Source of the DNA: Gillisia sp. Hel1_33_143
GTDB lineage: Bacteria > Bacteroidota > Bacteroidia > Flavobacteriales > Flavobacteriaceae
Length of the DNA stretch: 64,000 nucleotides
Direction: 5' to 3'
Assembly (NCBI RefSeq): GCF_900104765.1
Contig: NZ_LT629737.1
Coordinates: 496,001-560,000 of the forward strand
Shown piece by piece: positions 52,270 to 61,265 of the stretch; position 1 is the stretch's first letter; every line of letters starts with the position of its first letter. Made by a program: the position numbers and the translations under genes. A model generated the notes under the pieces. It saw nothing but the letters and a program-made list of their open reading frames with translations. It was not told the DNA's origin and made no database searches.

Positions 52270-53868
52270 TTACACCATCGGTCCTCCAGAAAGAATTTCC
52301 TGGTTTGCGTTCTCTTCAAATTTTGTAAAGTTCTTCTTAAAAGAATTTGCAAGCTCTAATGCTTTTGCATCATACGCATCTTTATCTGCCCAGGTCTGTC
52401 TTGGGTTCAAGATTTCAGATGGAACATTATCACATTCTACCGGCATCTCTAAACCAAATATTGGATGGGTTGTATAATCAACCTTTTCCAACTTCCCCTC
52501 AAGAGCAGCATCAATCATCGCTCTTGTATATTTCAACTTCATTCTACTTCCTGTACCGTATGCTCCACCAGACCAACCAGTGTTTACTAGCCATACATTT
52601 ACATTGGCATCTTTCATTTTCTTACTCAACATCTCCCCATACGCGGTTGGATGTAAAGGCATGAAAGGTGCACCAAAACAAGCTGAGAAATTTGGTTGAG
52701 GCTCATTAACCCCAGCCTCAGTTCCTGCAACTTTTGCTGTATAACCACTAATAAAATGATAAGCCGCTTGTGCAGGGTTCAATTTACTGATTGGAGGCAA
52801 TACTCCAAAAGCATCTGCAGTAAGAAAGAAGATATTCTTCGGATTTTTACCTACTGATGGTTGTGCTATATTCTTTATATGATTTATTGGATAACTAACT
52901 CTCGTATTAGGAGTTATAGAAGTATCATCAAAATCCACATCGCCATTTTTATCTAAAACCACATTTTCCAAGATTGCACCCGGCTTAATAGCATGAAAGA
53001 TATCTGGCTCGTTCTCTTCTGAAAGATGAATTACTTTGGCATAACAACCACCTTCAAAATTGAAGATAGTATTCTCTTTAGTCCATCCATGCTCATCATC
53101 TCCTATCAATCTACGTTTTGGATCTGCAGAAAGTGTGGTTTTTCCGGTTCCGGATAGTCCAAAGAAAATAGCAGTATCATCATCCTTACCTATATTTGCA
53201 GAACAGTGCATAGGTAATGTGTTATGATGTACAGGAAGTACAAAGTTTAAAGCAGAGAATATACCTTTTTTAATTTCTCCTGTATATCCGCTTCCACCAA
53301 TAAGTGCTATCTTTTTGGTGAAATTTAAAATCGAAAAATTTGCTTGACGCGTTCCGTCTACCTCTGGATCTGCTTTAAATCCTGGAGCATTAACAATAAT
53401 CCAATCTTCATTAAAACCTTGCAATTCATTATCGTCTGGTCTTAAGAACATGTTATATGCAAATAGATTAGACCAAGGATACTCATTGATCACTCTAATG
53501 TTCAGTTTATATTTATCATCTGCACATGCATAAGAATCACGTACGAACAATTCTTTTTCAGAAAGATAGTCTACAACTTTCTTATATAAAGAGTCAAATT
53601 TTTCTGGGTCAAAAGGAATATTTATGTCTCCCCACCAAACTCTGTCTTTAGTTTCATCATCCTTTACCAAATAACGGTCTTTAGGAGAACGTCCTGTAAA
53701 CTCACCTGTGTTAACAGCTAAAGCTCCAGAACTAGCTTCTACCCCTTGTTTCTTCTCTATAGTAATATCATGAAGTTCTTCCGGGGAGAGTTGATAGTGC
53801 ACGGTTGCACCTTTAATCCCATAATTATCCAACGAAATCGATTTCGTAATTTGTTTATTTGCCAACAT
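52270..53868 (-). CDS. pckA: Phosphoenolpyruvate carboxykinase (ATP)
   Basis: This 532-residue protein has all ATP-type PEPCK landmarks: GEFTGRSPKDRYLVKD, IGGSGYTGEIKKGIF, the kinase P-loop GLSGTGKTTLSADP around 239-252, and IGDDEHGW. It also has VSYPINHI, and GWSGGAYGTGSRMKLKYTRAMI toward the C terminus. It converts oxaloacetate and ATP to PEP in gluconeogenesis. It is a single gene with a -7 element TACTTTTG at 53901-53908. Confidence 0.98.
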   Translation of the reverse strand: MLANKQITKSISLDNYGIKGATVHYQLSPEELHDITIEKKQGVEASSGALAVNTGEFTGRSPKDRYLVKDDETKDRVWWGDINIPFDPEKFDSLYKKVVDYLSEKELFVRDSYACADDKYKLNIRVINEYPWSNLFAYNMFLRPDDNELQGFNEDWIIVNAPGFKADPEVDGTRQANFSILNFTKKIALIGGSGYTGEIKKGIFSALNFVLPVHHNTLPMHCSANIGKDDDTAIFFGLSGTGKTTLSADPKRRLIGDDEHGWTKENTIFNFEGGCYAKVIHLSEENEPDIFHAIKPGAILENVVLDKNGDVDFDDTSITPNTRVSYPINHIKNIAQPSVGKNPKNIFFLTADAFGVLPPISKLNPAQAAYHFISGYTAKVAGTEAGVNEPQPNFSACFGAPFMPLHPTAYGEMLSKKMKDANVNVWLVNTGWSGGAYGTGSRMKLKYTRAMIDAALEGKLEKVDYTTHPIFGLEMPVECDNVPSEILNPRQTWADKDAYDAKALELANSFKKNFTKFEENANQEILSGGPMV

Positions 53869-53900
53869 AAAAATTTAAGTTGTGTGTTTGTTTAGGCATA

Positions 53901-53908
53901 CAAAAGTA
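53901..53908 (-). promoter_or_regulatory. Promoter -7 element of pckA
   Basis: TACTTTTG on the minus strand fits TAnnTTTG, 33 bases before the ATG. Confidence 0.6.
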
Positions 53909-53946
53909 TATAATCTTAAGTTCATACTAGAGCAAAAGCCTCTAAT

Positions 53947-54336
53947 TTATTTCTTTTTTAACGTTATAAAAGACCATAATAGTATAAGCCAAGACAATAT
54001 TAATAAACTACCTCCCAGCGGTGTTAGCAATGCTATTGCCTTAAAATTAAAGGAAGTTAAGCTGTTAGTGGCAAGCAGATAGATAGATCCGGAGAAGAAT
54101 AGTACTCCTATTATTATTAGAAAGAATACCCATTTACCCACTTTTGGTTTCAAACCAGAAATACCACCTAATATTATTAATAACAAAGCGTGATAGATCT
54201 GATATTTTGTTCCAGTCTCAAAAGTAGCCATAGCATCTGGAGAAATAAGAGGCTTTAATCCATGCGTAGCAAATGCACCTAAAATTACTCCCACTACTCC
54301 AATCAAAAATCCTGCTATATAAAATCTTCTTTCCAT
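53947..54336 (-). CDS. DUF423 small membrane protein
   Basis: This 129-residue protein starts at MERRFYIAGFLIG. The family signature GAFATHGLKPLISPDAMATFETGTKYQIYHALLL lies at about 18-52, and four membrane helices are predicted. DUF423 proteins (YwdK/YgdD type) are widespread with unknown function. It is divergent from the saccharopine dehydrogenase gene, with 75 bases between starts. Confidence 0.9.
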   Translation of the reverse strand: MERRFYIAGFLIGVVGVILGAFATHGLKPLISPDAMATFETGTKYQIYHALLLIILGGISGLKPKVGKWVFFLIIIGVLFFSGSIYLLATNSLTSFNFKAIALLTPLGGSLLILSWLILLWSFITLKKK

Positions 54337-54411
54337 AGATTGTTTTTTAAGTCTACACAATTATATACATTCGTGAAACATAGCCACAAAATTAACCAAG
54401 AAAATTCTAAA

Positions 54412-55785
54412 ATGCGAAAACTATTAGTGATTGGTGCTGGAAAATCTACTTCCGTACTTATAGCTTACCTCCTAGATAAATCTGAAGAAGAAAATTTATT
54501 TTTAACTATAGGCGATTTGGATCTTGCCCAAGCTAATAAACTCTGTAATGATCATCCCAGATGTAAAGCTATCTTTTTAGATGTATTTAATAGAGAAAGT
54601 AGAGAAGCAGCAATTAAGGAAGCAGATATTGTTATTTCTATGCTACCTGCAAGATTTCATATAGAGGCAGCGAAAGACTGCATCAAATTTAAAAAATCAC
54701 TTGTTACGGCTTCTTATATAAGTAATGAAATGAAAGCTCTAGACGAGGAAGTGAAAGAAAACGGACTAGTTTTTATGAATGAGATCGGAGTAGATCCGGG
54801 AATTGATCATATGAGTGCCATGCAGGTTATAGATAGAATTAGAGATAAAGGTGGCAAGATCTTACTTTTTGAATCTTTTACCGGTGGATTAGTAGCCCCG
54901 GAGAGTGACACCAATCTTTGGAACTATAAATTTACTTGGAATCCGCGAAATGTTGTGCTGGCAGGGCAAGGTGGAGCTGCGGAATTTATTCAAGAAGGAA
55001 AGTTCAAGTACATTCCTTATCATAGATTATTTAGACGAACAGAATTTTTGGAAGTGGATAATTATGGAAGATTTGAGGTTTATGCCAACAGAAATTCCTT
55101 AGACTATCAGGATATCTACGGACTTCATGATATTCTAACCCTATATAGAGGCACCATAAGAAGAGTTGGTTTTAGTAGAGCCTGGAATATGTTCGTACAA
55201 TTGGGTATGACAGATGATACCTATACGTTAAAAGACTCGGAAAACCTATCATACCGCGACTTTGTAAATTCATTCCTACCCTACTCCCCTACCAACACGG
55301 TAGAACTTAAAATGCGTCATAATCTTAAAATAGATCAGGATGATATTATGTGGGATAAACTTTTAGAGCTAGATCTTTTTAATGATAAAAAGAAGATCGG
55401 TATTAAAGATGCTACTCCCGCACAAGCGCTTCAGAAAATATTAACAGACAAATGGAGCTTAGATAAAGAGGATAAAGATATGATAGTAATGTATCATAAA
55501 TTTGGATATGAACTTAATGGACAGCGAAAACAGATAGATGCTACCATGGTTCTTATTGGTGAAGATCAAACCAGAACAGCTATGGCAAAAACTGTAGGTT
55601 TGCCTGTAGCGATAGCCGCCTTAGCAATTCTGAATAAAAAAATCACTACCCCAGGAGTTCAAATTCCTATTAAGAAAGAGGTTTACAAACCAATTTTAGA
55701 AGAATTAGAAGCTTATGGTGTTAAATTTAGAGAAACTGAAACTGAGTATCTAGGATACAATCCTCTTGGCGAAGTAGGTAATTAA
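54412..55785 (+). CDS. Saccharopine dehydrogenase family protein
   Basis: This 457-residue protein starts at MRKLLVIGAGKSTSVLI. The longer frame adds 24 unlikely residues. It has an N-terminal Rossmann fold, VISMLPARFHIEAAKDC, NEIGVDPGIDHMSAM and the Sacchrp_dh C-terminal domain with ESFTGGLVAPESDTN. The glutamate-forming saccharopine dehydrogenase (LYS9-like) releases glutamate and aminoadipate semialdehyde in lysine breakdown. An Lrp-type regulator follows after 47 bases, which suits amino-acid-linked control. Confidence 0.88.
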   Translation: MRKLLVIGAGKSTSVLIAYLLDKSEEENLFLTIGDLDLAQANKLCNDHPRCKAIFLDVFNRESREAAIKEADIVISMLPARFHIEAAKDCIKFKKSLVTASYISNEMKALDEEVKENGLVFMNEIGVDPGIDHMSAMQVIDRIRDKGGKILLFESFTGGLVAPESDTNLWNYKFTWNPRNVVLAGQGGAAEFIQEGKFKYIPYHRLFRRTEFLEVDNYGRFEVYANRNSLDYQDIYGLHDILTLYRGTIRRVGFSRAWNMFVQLGMTDDTYTLKDSENLSYRDFVNSFLPYSPTNTVELKMRHNLKIDQDDIMWDKLLELDLFNDKKKIGIKDATPAQALQKILTDKWSLDKEDKDMIVMYHKFGYELNGQRKQIDATMVLIGEDQTRTAMAKTVGLPVAIAALAILNKKITTPGVQIPIKKEVYKPILEELEAYGVKFRETETEYLGYNPLGEVGN

Positions 55786-55832
55786 ATAAAAACAACTCCC
55801 TTTTAATTCCAAAATCTTATAATTGCTCCACA

Positions 55833-56303
55833 ATGAAAATAGTAGACGAAAAAGTAAGTATTGACGGTATAGATAAGACCATCCTTAATTATTTAATGGA
55901 GGATGCCAGAAAACCAATTCTTGAAATTGCAAGAAAAATAGGAATTAGCGGCGCTGCTATTCATCAACGTTTGCGAAAATTAGAAAATGCAGGGCTTATT
56001 GAAGGCTCCAAATTAATGATCAACCCAAGAATTCTAGGCTATACCACATTAGCTTTTGTGGGTGTTTATCTAGACAAAGCCGTTAGTAACCCCCAAGCGG
56101 TAAAAAGGCTTAGCGAAATTCCGGAGGTAATAGAATGCCACTATACCACTGGTAACTGGTCTATTTTTTTAAAGATCTTATGTAAAGATAATGAACACTT
56201 AATGAATGTTCTTAATAAGAATATCCAAGCTATAGATGGGGTTTCCAGAACTGAGACTTTTATCTCATTAAATCAGCAAATACAAAGACAAATTAAAGTT
56301 TAA
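55833..56303 (+). CDS. Lrp/AsnC family transcriptional regulator
   Basis: This 156-residue protein has an N-terminal helix-turn-helix (DKTILNYLMEDARKPILEIA, then GISGAAIHQRLRKLENAGLI) and a C-terminal RAM ligand-binding domain (about 65-150, VIECHYTTGNWSIFLKI). Family length is normal. It follows the saccharopine dehydrogenase gene, probably in the same transcript, and is likely to control it or itself in response to an amino acid. Confidence 0.94.
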   Translation: MKIVDEKVSIDGIDKTILNYLMEDARKPILEIARKIGISGAAIHQRLRKLENAGLIEGSKLMINPRILGYTTLAFVGVYLDKAVSNPQAVKRLSEIPEVIECHYTTGNWSIFLKILCKDNEHLMNVLNKNIQAIDGVSRTETFISLNQQIQRQIKV

Positions 56304-56354
56304 GAACTTCATAAAAAAGGCCGGTCTTTCAACCAGCCTTTTTTTATGAAGTTC
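56304..56354. terminator. Bidirectional terminator between lrp-like gene and yugP-like gene
   Basis: A long near-perfect stem, GAACTTCATAAAAAAGGC against GCCTTTTTTTATGAAGTTC, with an inner CGG/CC part. A T/A-rich stem lies on both sides. Confidence 0.9.
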
Positions 56355-56364
56355 GAATAATATT

Positions 56365-57051
56365 CTATCTTCTTCCCAAGTAAATATTTACAAAATATAA
56401 TAAGGTTGCTAAAGATCCTATTGCCGCTACTACATAAGTTCTTGCTGCCCATTTTAAAGAATCTTCTGCAGCTTCGTGCTCTTGTGAAGTTAACATGTTT
56501 TCTGTTTCCAACCAAACTAAAGCTCTTTTACTTGCGTCATATTCTACAGGTAACGTTATAAAACTAAATAAGGTTCCTAGACCAAAAAGTACGATTCCTA
56601 CTAAAAGTACAGTACTCCCCAAAGCAGTGGTCGCCATCAATACCAGCCCCCCCATGATTACCCATTGAGACATTTTTGTAGCCACACTCACCATAGGTAC
56701 CAATTTACTTCTCATCTGTAACCAGCTATAAGCCTGCGCATGTTGCACCGCATGCCCACATTCATGAGCAGCAACTGCAGCAGCGGCGGCATTTCTTTGA
56801 GAATAAACACCCTCACTCAGATTTACTGTTTTCTTCTGAGGATTATAATGGTCTGATAGCATTCCAGGAGTAGAAATTACTTTCACATCATTAATATTAT
56901 TATCTCTCAACATCTTTTCCGCAATCTCCTTACCGCTCATTCCATTTTGAAGATGAACCTTAGAATATTTTTTAAATTTGCTTTTAAGCTTATTGCTTAC
57001 ATACATGCTCACTAAAAATAAGAGCCCTGCAATTATATAATATCCAATCAT
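56365..57051 (-). CDS. YugP-type membrane zinc metallopeptidase
   Basis: This 228-residue protein has an N-terminal membrane helix (about 2-18), then the active site HECGH at 96-100 (AAVAAHECGHAVQHA), which fits the HExxH zincin pattern. Two or three further membrane helices follow around 128-170 and 205-222. The LPVEYDASKRAL segment carries the third ligand candidate. The family (DUF2232/YugP-like, PF04298) has no well-defined substrate. It is divergent from pyrH and shares a 220-base gap with an 11-bp inverted repeat. Confidence 0.9.
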   Translation of the reverse strand: MIGYYIIAGLLFLVSMYVSNKLKSKFKKYSKVHLQNGMSGKEIAEKMLRDNNINDVKVISTPGMLSDHYNPQKKTVNLSEGVYSQRNAAAAAVAAHECGHAVQHAQAYSWLQMRSKLVPMVSVATKMSQWVIMGGLVLMATTALGSTVLLVGIVLFGLGTLFSFITLPVEYDASKRALVWLETENMLTSQEHEAAEDSLKWAARTYVVAAIGSLATLLYFVNIYLGRR

Positions 57052-57240
57052 TTTATTTTCAATTTTAAATAGACTTCTGCAATAATATCAAAAATCTCGC
57101 CATTAAAAAGATGTCATGTCAACTAATTAAATATTGATAATTAGTTGAAGCAGGAATAGCTACTCTCTTAAAATATTACTAAATATGAGCAACTTAAAAT
57201 AATCCTTAAGTGCTAATTATTCTCAAATTAAGATATTGTC

Positions 57241-57248
57241 TATATTTG
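57241..57248 (+). promoter_or_regulatory. Promoter -7 element of the pyrH-frr operon
   Basis: TATATTTG lies 23 bases upstream of the pyrH ATG. It rules out the longer frame that begins at 57236, upstream of the transcription start. Confidence 0.65.
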
Positions 57249-57271
57249 CACAACTTATCTACAAAACAGTT

Positions 57272-57979
57272 ATGCAATACAATAGAATTCTTCTAAAATT
57301 ATCAGGCGAAGCTTTAATGGGAAACAGACAGTACGGGATAGATCCGGAACGTCTGGCAGAATATGCTCAAGAGATTAAAGCCGTAGTAGATAGAGGTATA
57401 GAAGTAGCCATAGTTATTGGTGGAGGAAATATCTTTAGAGGTGTTGCCGGAGCTAGTAAAGGGATGGATAGAGTACAGGCAGACCATATGGGAATGCTAG
57501 CCACTGTAATTAACGGGTTGGCATTACAAAGTGCTTTGGAAGATGCAGAAATACAAACCAGATTACAATCTGCTGTAAAGATCAATGAGGTTGCAGAGCC
57601 TTTCATCAGAAGAAAAGCAATGCGCCATCTTGAAAAAGGTAGAGTTGTAATTTTTGGAGGAGGAACAGGGAATCCATATTTCACTACAGATTCTGCAGCG
57701 GTTCTTAGAGCTATTGAAATACATGCTGATGTTATTTTAAAAGGAACCCGTGTTGATGGAATATACACGGCAGACCCTGAAAAAGATAAGGCTGCAACAA
57801 AATTTGATTTTATTACTTTTGACGATGTTCTTAAAAAAGGATTAAAAGTAATGGATACTACTGCTTTTACCTTAAGCCAAGAAAATGAATTACCTATAAT
57901 TGTATTTGATATGAATACACCAGGAAACCTTTTAAAGGTTGTTACTGGAGAAAGAATAGGAACCAAAGTAAATTTATAA
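57272..57979 (+). CDS. pyrH: UMP kinase
   Basis: This 235-residue protein starts at [17 protein letters not shown]. Amino-acid-kinase fold motifs are [49 protein letters not shown] and [17 protein letters not shown]. It phosphorylates UMP to UDP. It is followed after 41 bases by frr, the common bacterial pyrH-frr pair. Confidence 0.97.
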   Translation: MQYNRILLKLSGEALMGNRQYGIDPERLAEYAQEIKAVVDRGIEVAIVIGGGNIFRGVAGASKGMDRVQADHMGMLATVINGLALQSALEDAEIQTRLQSAVKINEVAEPFIRRKAMRHLEKGRVVIFGGGTGNPYFTTDSAAVLRAIEIHADVILKGTRVDGIYTADPEKDKAATKFDFITFDDVLKKGLKVMDTTAFTLSQENELPIIVFDMNTPGNLLKVVTGERIGTKVNL

Positions 57980-58020
57980 GAAACTAACTATAGCCTTTTT
58001 TCAACTTTAAGTTTAAAAAA

Positions 58021-58575
58021 ATGAACGAAGAATTAGATTTTATATTTGACAGTACCCAAGAAAATATGCATAATGCTATTAAACACTTGGAAAAACAACT
58101 CTTAAATATTAGAGCAGGAAAAGCAAGTCCTGCGATGCTTGGAAGTGTAATGGTAGAATATTATGGAAGTATGACCCCGCTACAACAAGTGGCTAATGTG
58201 AACACTCCAGATGCCAGAACAATTACAGTTCAGCCTTTTGAAAGAAAAGCTATTCCAGACATAGAAAAAGCCATCATGGTAGCAAACCTTGGCTTTAACC
58301 CTATGAACAATGGAGAAAGTGTTATTATTAGTGTTCCCCCATTAACGGAAGAACGCAGACGCGAACTTGTAAAACAAGCAAAAGCAGAGACTGAAGATGC
58401 GAAAATTGGAATTAGAAATGATCGTAAGGTTGCTAATAATGACATTAAAAAATTAGATGTTTCTGATGATGCTAAAAAAATTGCTGAAGACAACATTCAG
58501 GAATTAACAGATAAGCATATAAAAAAGACAGAATCTATCTTTGAAAATAAAGAAAAAGAAATAATGACCATTTAA
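58021..58575 (+). CDS. frr: Ribosome recycling factor
   Basis: This 184-residue protein is of normal length. Three-helix-bundle landmarks are LLNIRAGKASPAMLGSVMVEYYG, TVQPFERKAIPDIEKAI, SVPPLTEERRRELVKQAK and the C-terminal LTDKHIKKTESIFENKEKEI. It splits the post-termination ribosome together with EF-G. It is co-transcribed with pyrH. Confidence 0.98.
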   Translation: MNEELDFIFDSTQENMHNAIKHLEKQLLNIRAGKASPAMLGSVMVEYYGSMTPLQQVANVNTPDARTITVQPFERKAIPDIEKAIMVANLGFNPMNNGESVIISVPPLTEERRRELVKQAKAETEDAKIGIRNDRKVANNDIKKLDVSDDAKKIAEDNIQELTDKHIKKTESIFENKEKEIMTI

Positions 58576-58598
58576 TACTGCACATTTCTTAAAAAAGA

Positions 58599-58606
58599 TA
58601 TATTTG
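58599..58606 (+). promoter_or_regulatory. Promoter -7 element before the DUF5686 gene
   Basis: TATATTTG fits the consensus. Transcription would start at the foot of the large hairpin at 58607-58667. Confidence 0.5.
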
Positions 58607-58672
58607 TGTCAGTTTCAAATGAATTAATTCGGTGTTCTACCGGATCTAATTTTATTTGAAACTGACATTTTT
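58607..58672 (+). terminator. Long hairpin after frr with T-run (terminator, or leader structure of the next gene)
   Basis: A perfect 14-bp inverted repeat TGTCAGTTTCAAAT (58607-58620) with ATTTGAAACTGACA (58654-58667), inner pairings AATTA/TAATT and CGG/CCG, followed by T5. It fits termination of pyrH-frr, but it also lies at the predicted 5' end of the next transcript. Confidence 0.7.
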
Positions 58673-58718
58673 AGTTTAACACCTATTCCAAATCAAATTA
58701 ATGTGAAATAGTAAACCT

Positions 58719-61190
58719 ATGCGAATATTTATAATTCTAGTCTTGTTTATTATTTCATCTCCATCACTTTTTGCACAGCAACTCATATCCGGAATCGTAA
58801 CTGATGCTAAGACCAAAGACCCTTTAGCTTTTGCTAATGTAAGCTCATCAGAAAGTAACGGCACACTCACCAATATAAATGGAAGTTTTACACTAACCTT
58901 AGGTGTTACAGACTCTATTCTAAAAGTATCCTATATTGGTTATCAAACCAGATCTATAGATCTTTCAAAAGATAAAAAGGAATTTCAAATTGAACTAGCT
59001 CCAAAAGCTCAAATACTAGAAACGGTACTGATCTCTTCTAAGGAAAACCCTGCCAATAAGATCATTCAAAAGGCAATTCAGAATAAAAAACTTAATGACC
59101 CCACAAAAGTTCTAGATTCCTATAAGTACAAGAGTTACAATAAATTTTTAATAGACAATTTAGATCAATCGGTAAAGGTAGAAACAGATAGCAGCAATAT
59201 TGCAATAAATGAAGTGGTGAACGTTGGCCGTGCATATCTATCAGAAAAAGTTTCTTCTCATGTATTTAGTAAGTCTTTAGATCCACGAGAAATTGTAGAA
59301 GGTATTAAAACCGCTGGCTTTCGTGATCCGGTATATGATGTTCTTGCTCTTAAAGTGGAGCCCCTTTCTCTCTATGGAGAAAATTATACCATCTATAAAA
59401 CAGATTATGCTGCTCCTTTAGATAATCACGAAGCTTTCGAAAACTATAATTATAAGATATTAGACACCCTCACAAATCAAGAGAGGCCTGCTTATCTTAT
59501 ATATTTCAAGCCAAAAAGAGAACGGGTAGTTGCAGGTTTGGAAGGTGTATTATATATAGATACTACAAGTTACGCTATTCAAAAAGCAACAGCACAACTT
59601 GCAGGTTCTGTAAAATTAAAGATCGTTCATGAGTACAACTATTATGAAAATAAAGATCTATGGTTTCCTAGCAGCCAACTTGTAACTATACAACCCGGAA
59701 GTGGAGAAAAAGATATTTCTGTTTTTGGAGGAAGCATTTCTTTAGGATCTGTGCAACAAAAAAAATCTATTCTTAACTCTGTATTGGGCTCTGGCACACC
59801 ACAAGAAGGCCTTTACTTAGAGTCCAAAACAATTAATTACGATTTAGAATTTAATGTTCCTGTAAATGTTAAAAATTCTGATGCCTCCATTCTAGTTTTG
59901 GAAAATGCCGGAGAGCATTCTGTGAATTATTGGGCTGCCAATAGAAAACTGCCCTTTACTTTTAAAGATGAGCTTACTGCAATGAAAGTAGATAGCATTA
60001 TTCAATTTAATAATATAGAGCGAAAGATAGAAGTTAAGAAAGGTATTTCTAATGGATACTATCCGGTAGGGCTTTGGGATTTCTCTTTAAAAAGATTCAT
60101 AAAATATAATAATCTCCAAGGGTTTAGACTAGGCGTAGGAGGTAAAACAAATAACAAATTTTCTGAAAGATTCAGTTTGAACGGATTTTTCATCTACGGA
60201 ACCAAAGATGGGAATGTAAAATTTAATGCAGGAGCTGGATTGGTATTAGATAAAAATAGTGGCACAGAATTAAGCTTTAATTATACAGATGACCTTAATG
60301 AAGTAGCTAGTTTTAGTTACCTACGTGGCACAGAAGCATTCTATTTGCTTCAGCCCAGATACGGTAATATTAATGAATTCTATAGGTACAAGAAGTTTCA
60401 AATTAACTTACAACATCCATTTTCGCCTAGATTTAGGTCTGAAGTAGAATTATCTACAGCGCGTATTAACCCTATCATTGATTATACTTATTCTTCTGGA
60501 GGAGATTATTTTGAAGATTATCAAATTGCCGAAGCCAAATTAGGCTTTTCATGGAAACCTTTCAGCAATTACGTAAGCACCCCAGAGAAAGTTCAAGAAG
60601 TTCGCACAGGATATCCACAATTTACTGCACAAATTGACAAAGGATTTTCAAAATTCTTAGAAGGTGATTTTGATTATATTAAATTCGGTTTTAAGATGGA
60701 TTATAAGATCTTCCGTTTAGACCAGAGTATTTCTGAGATCATTTTAGAAGGAAATTATATAAATGGAAATTTTCCAATTACCCATGCCTTTAATGCCTAC
60801 CCTAATAATCCAAATAAAGAAGAAATAATTAGTAGAGTTTCTATCGCTGGTAAAATGGCTTTTGAAACTATGTATTTTACAGAATTTTATAGCGACAGGC
60901 AGATCAGTCTTCACTTGAGACATCAATTAAGACCCATTAATATTACAGATAAAATACAACCAGAACTTGTTTTTGTTTCTAGCCATGCCTTAGGAGATTT
61001 TAAGGATCAATCTGCACATAAGAACATACAATTCAACACCTTAAACAAAGGCTATTCAGAAAGCGGAATAGAGATCAACCAAATCTTTGCAGGTTTTGGT
61101 CTTAGTTTTGCCTATAGATATGGAGCATACCATTTGCCGACCTTTAAAGAGAACTTTTCTTTTAAAGCTACCTTCATTTTAAAAATCTGA
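58719..61190 (+). CDS. DUF5686 outer-membrane protein with carboxypeptidase-like regulatory domain
   Basis: This 823-residue protein has a signal peptide (about 1-19, SLFAQ). A carboxypeptidase-regulatory-like beta-sandwich spans about 22-105 (GIVTDAKTKDPLAFANVSS). The DUF5686 region then begins NPANKIIQKAIQNKKLNDP, YKYKSYNKF. The C-terminal half has alternating aromatic strands and ends in FILKI, consistent with an outer-membrane barrel. It has no plug or TonB box. The family's function is unknown, with transport of an unknown cargo or envelope assembly being possible. Confidence 0.88.
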   Translation: MRIFIILVLFIISSPSLFAQQLISGIVTDAKTKDPLAFANVSSSESNGTLTNINGSFTLTLGVTDSILKVSYIGYQTRSIDLSKDKKEFQIELAPKAQILETVLISSKENPANKIIQKAIQNKKLNDPTKVLDSYKYKSYNKFLIDNLDQSVKVETDSSNIAINEVVNVGRAYLSEKVSSHVFSKSLDPREIVEGIKTAGFRDPVYDVLALKVEPLSLYGENYTIYKTDYAAPLDNHEAFENYNYKILDTLTNQERPAYLIYFKPKRERVVAGLEGVLYIDTTSYAIQKATAQLAGSVKLKIVHEYNYYENKDLWFPSSQLVTIQPGSGEKDISVFGGSISLGSVQQKKSILNSVLGSGTPQEGLYLESKTINYDLEFNVPVNVKNSDASILVLENAGEHSVNYWAANRKLPFTFKDELTAMKVDSIIQFNNIERKIEVKKGISNGYYPVGLWDFSLKRFIKYNNLQGFRLGVGGKTNNKFSERFSLNGFFIYGTKDGNVKFNAGAGLVLDKNSGTELSFNYTDDLNEVASFSYLRGTEAFYLLQPRYGNINEFYRYKKFQINLQHPFSPRFRSEVELSTARINPIIDYTYSSGGDYFEDYQIAEAKLGFSWKPFSNYVSTPEKVQEVRTGYPQFTAQIDKGFSKFLEGDFDYIKFGFKMDYKIFRLDQSISEIILEGNYINGNFPITHAFNAYPNNPNKEEIISRVSIAGKMAFETMYFTEFYSDRQISLHLRHQLRPINITDKIQPELVFVSSHALGDFKDQSAHKNIQFNTLNKGYSESGIEINQIFAGFGLSFAYRYGAYHLPTFKENFSFKATFILKI

Positions 61191-61237
61191 TACTGAAGAT
61201 TAATTAGGTTACAATCAATTAATACTTAGCCTTTTTG

Positions 61238-61245
61238 TAACTTTG
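61238..61245 (+). promoter_or_regulatory. Promoter -7 element of the RND transporter gene
   Basis: TAACTTTG fits TAnnTTTG, 20 bases before the ATG. Confidence 0.6.
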
Positions 61246-61265
61246 CGCTCGCTTAAAAAACAGCC

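Noticed and set aside
57367-57966. 199-residue ORF antisense to pyrH
   Set aside because: It is an open frame opposite a strongly conserved gene. Its composition (Ser/Ile/Pro-rich) is what an antisense shadow gives.
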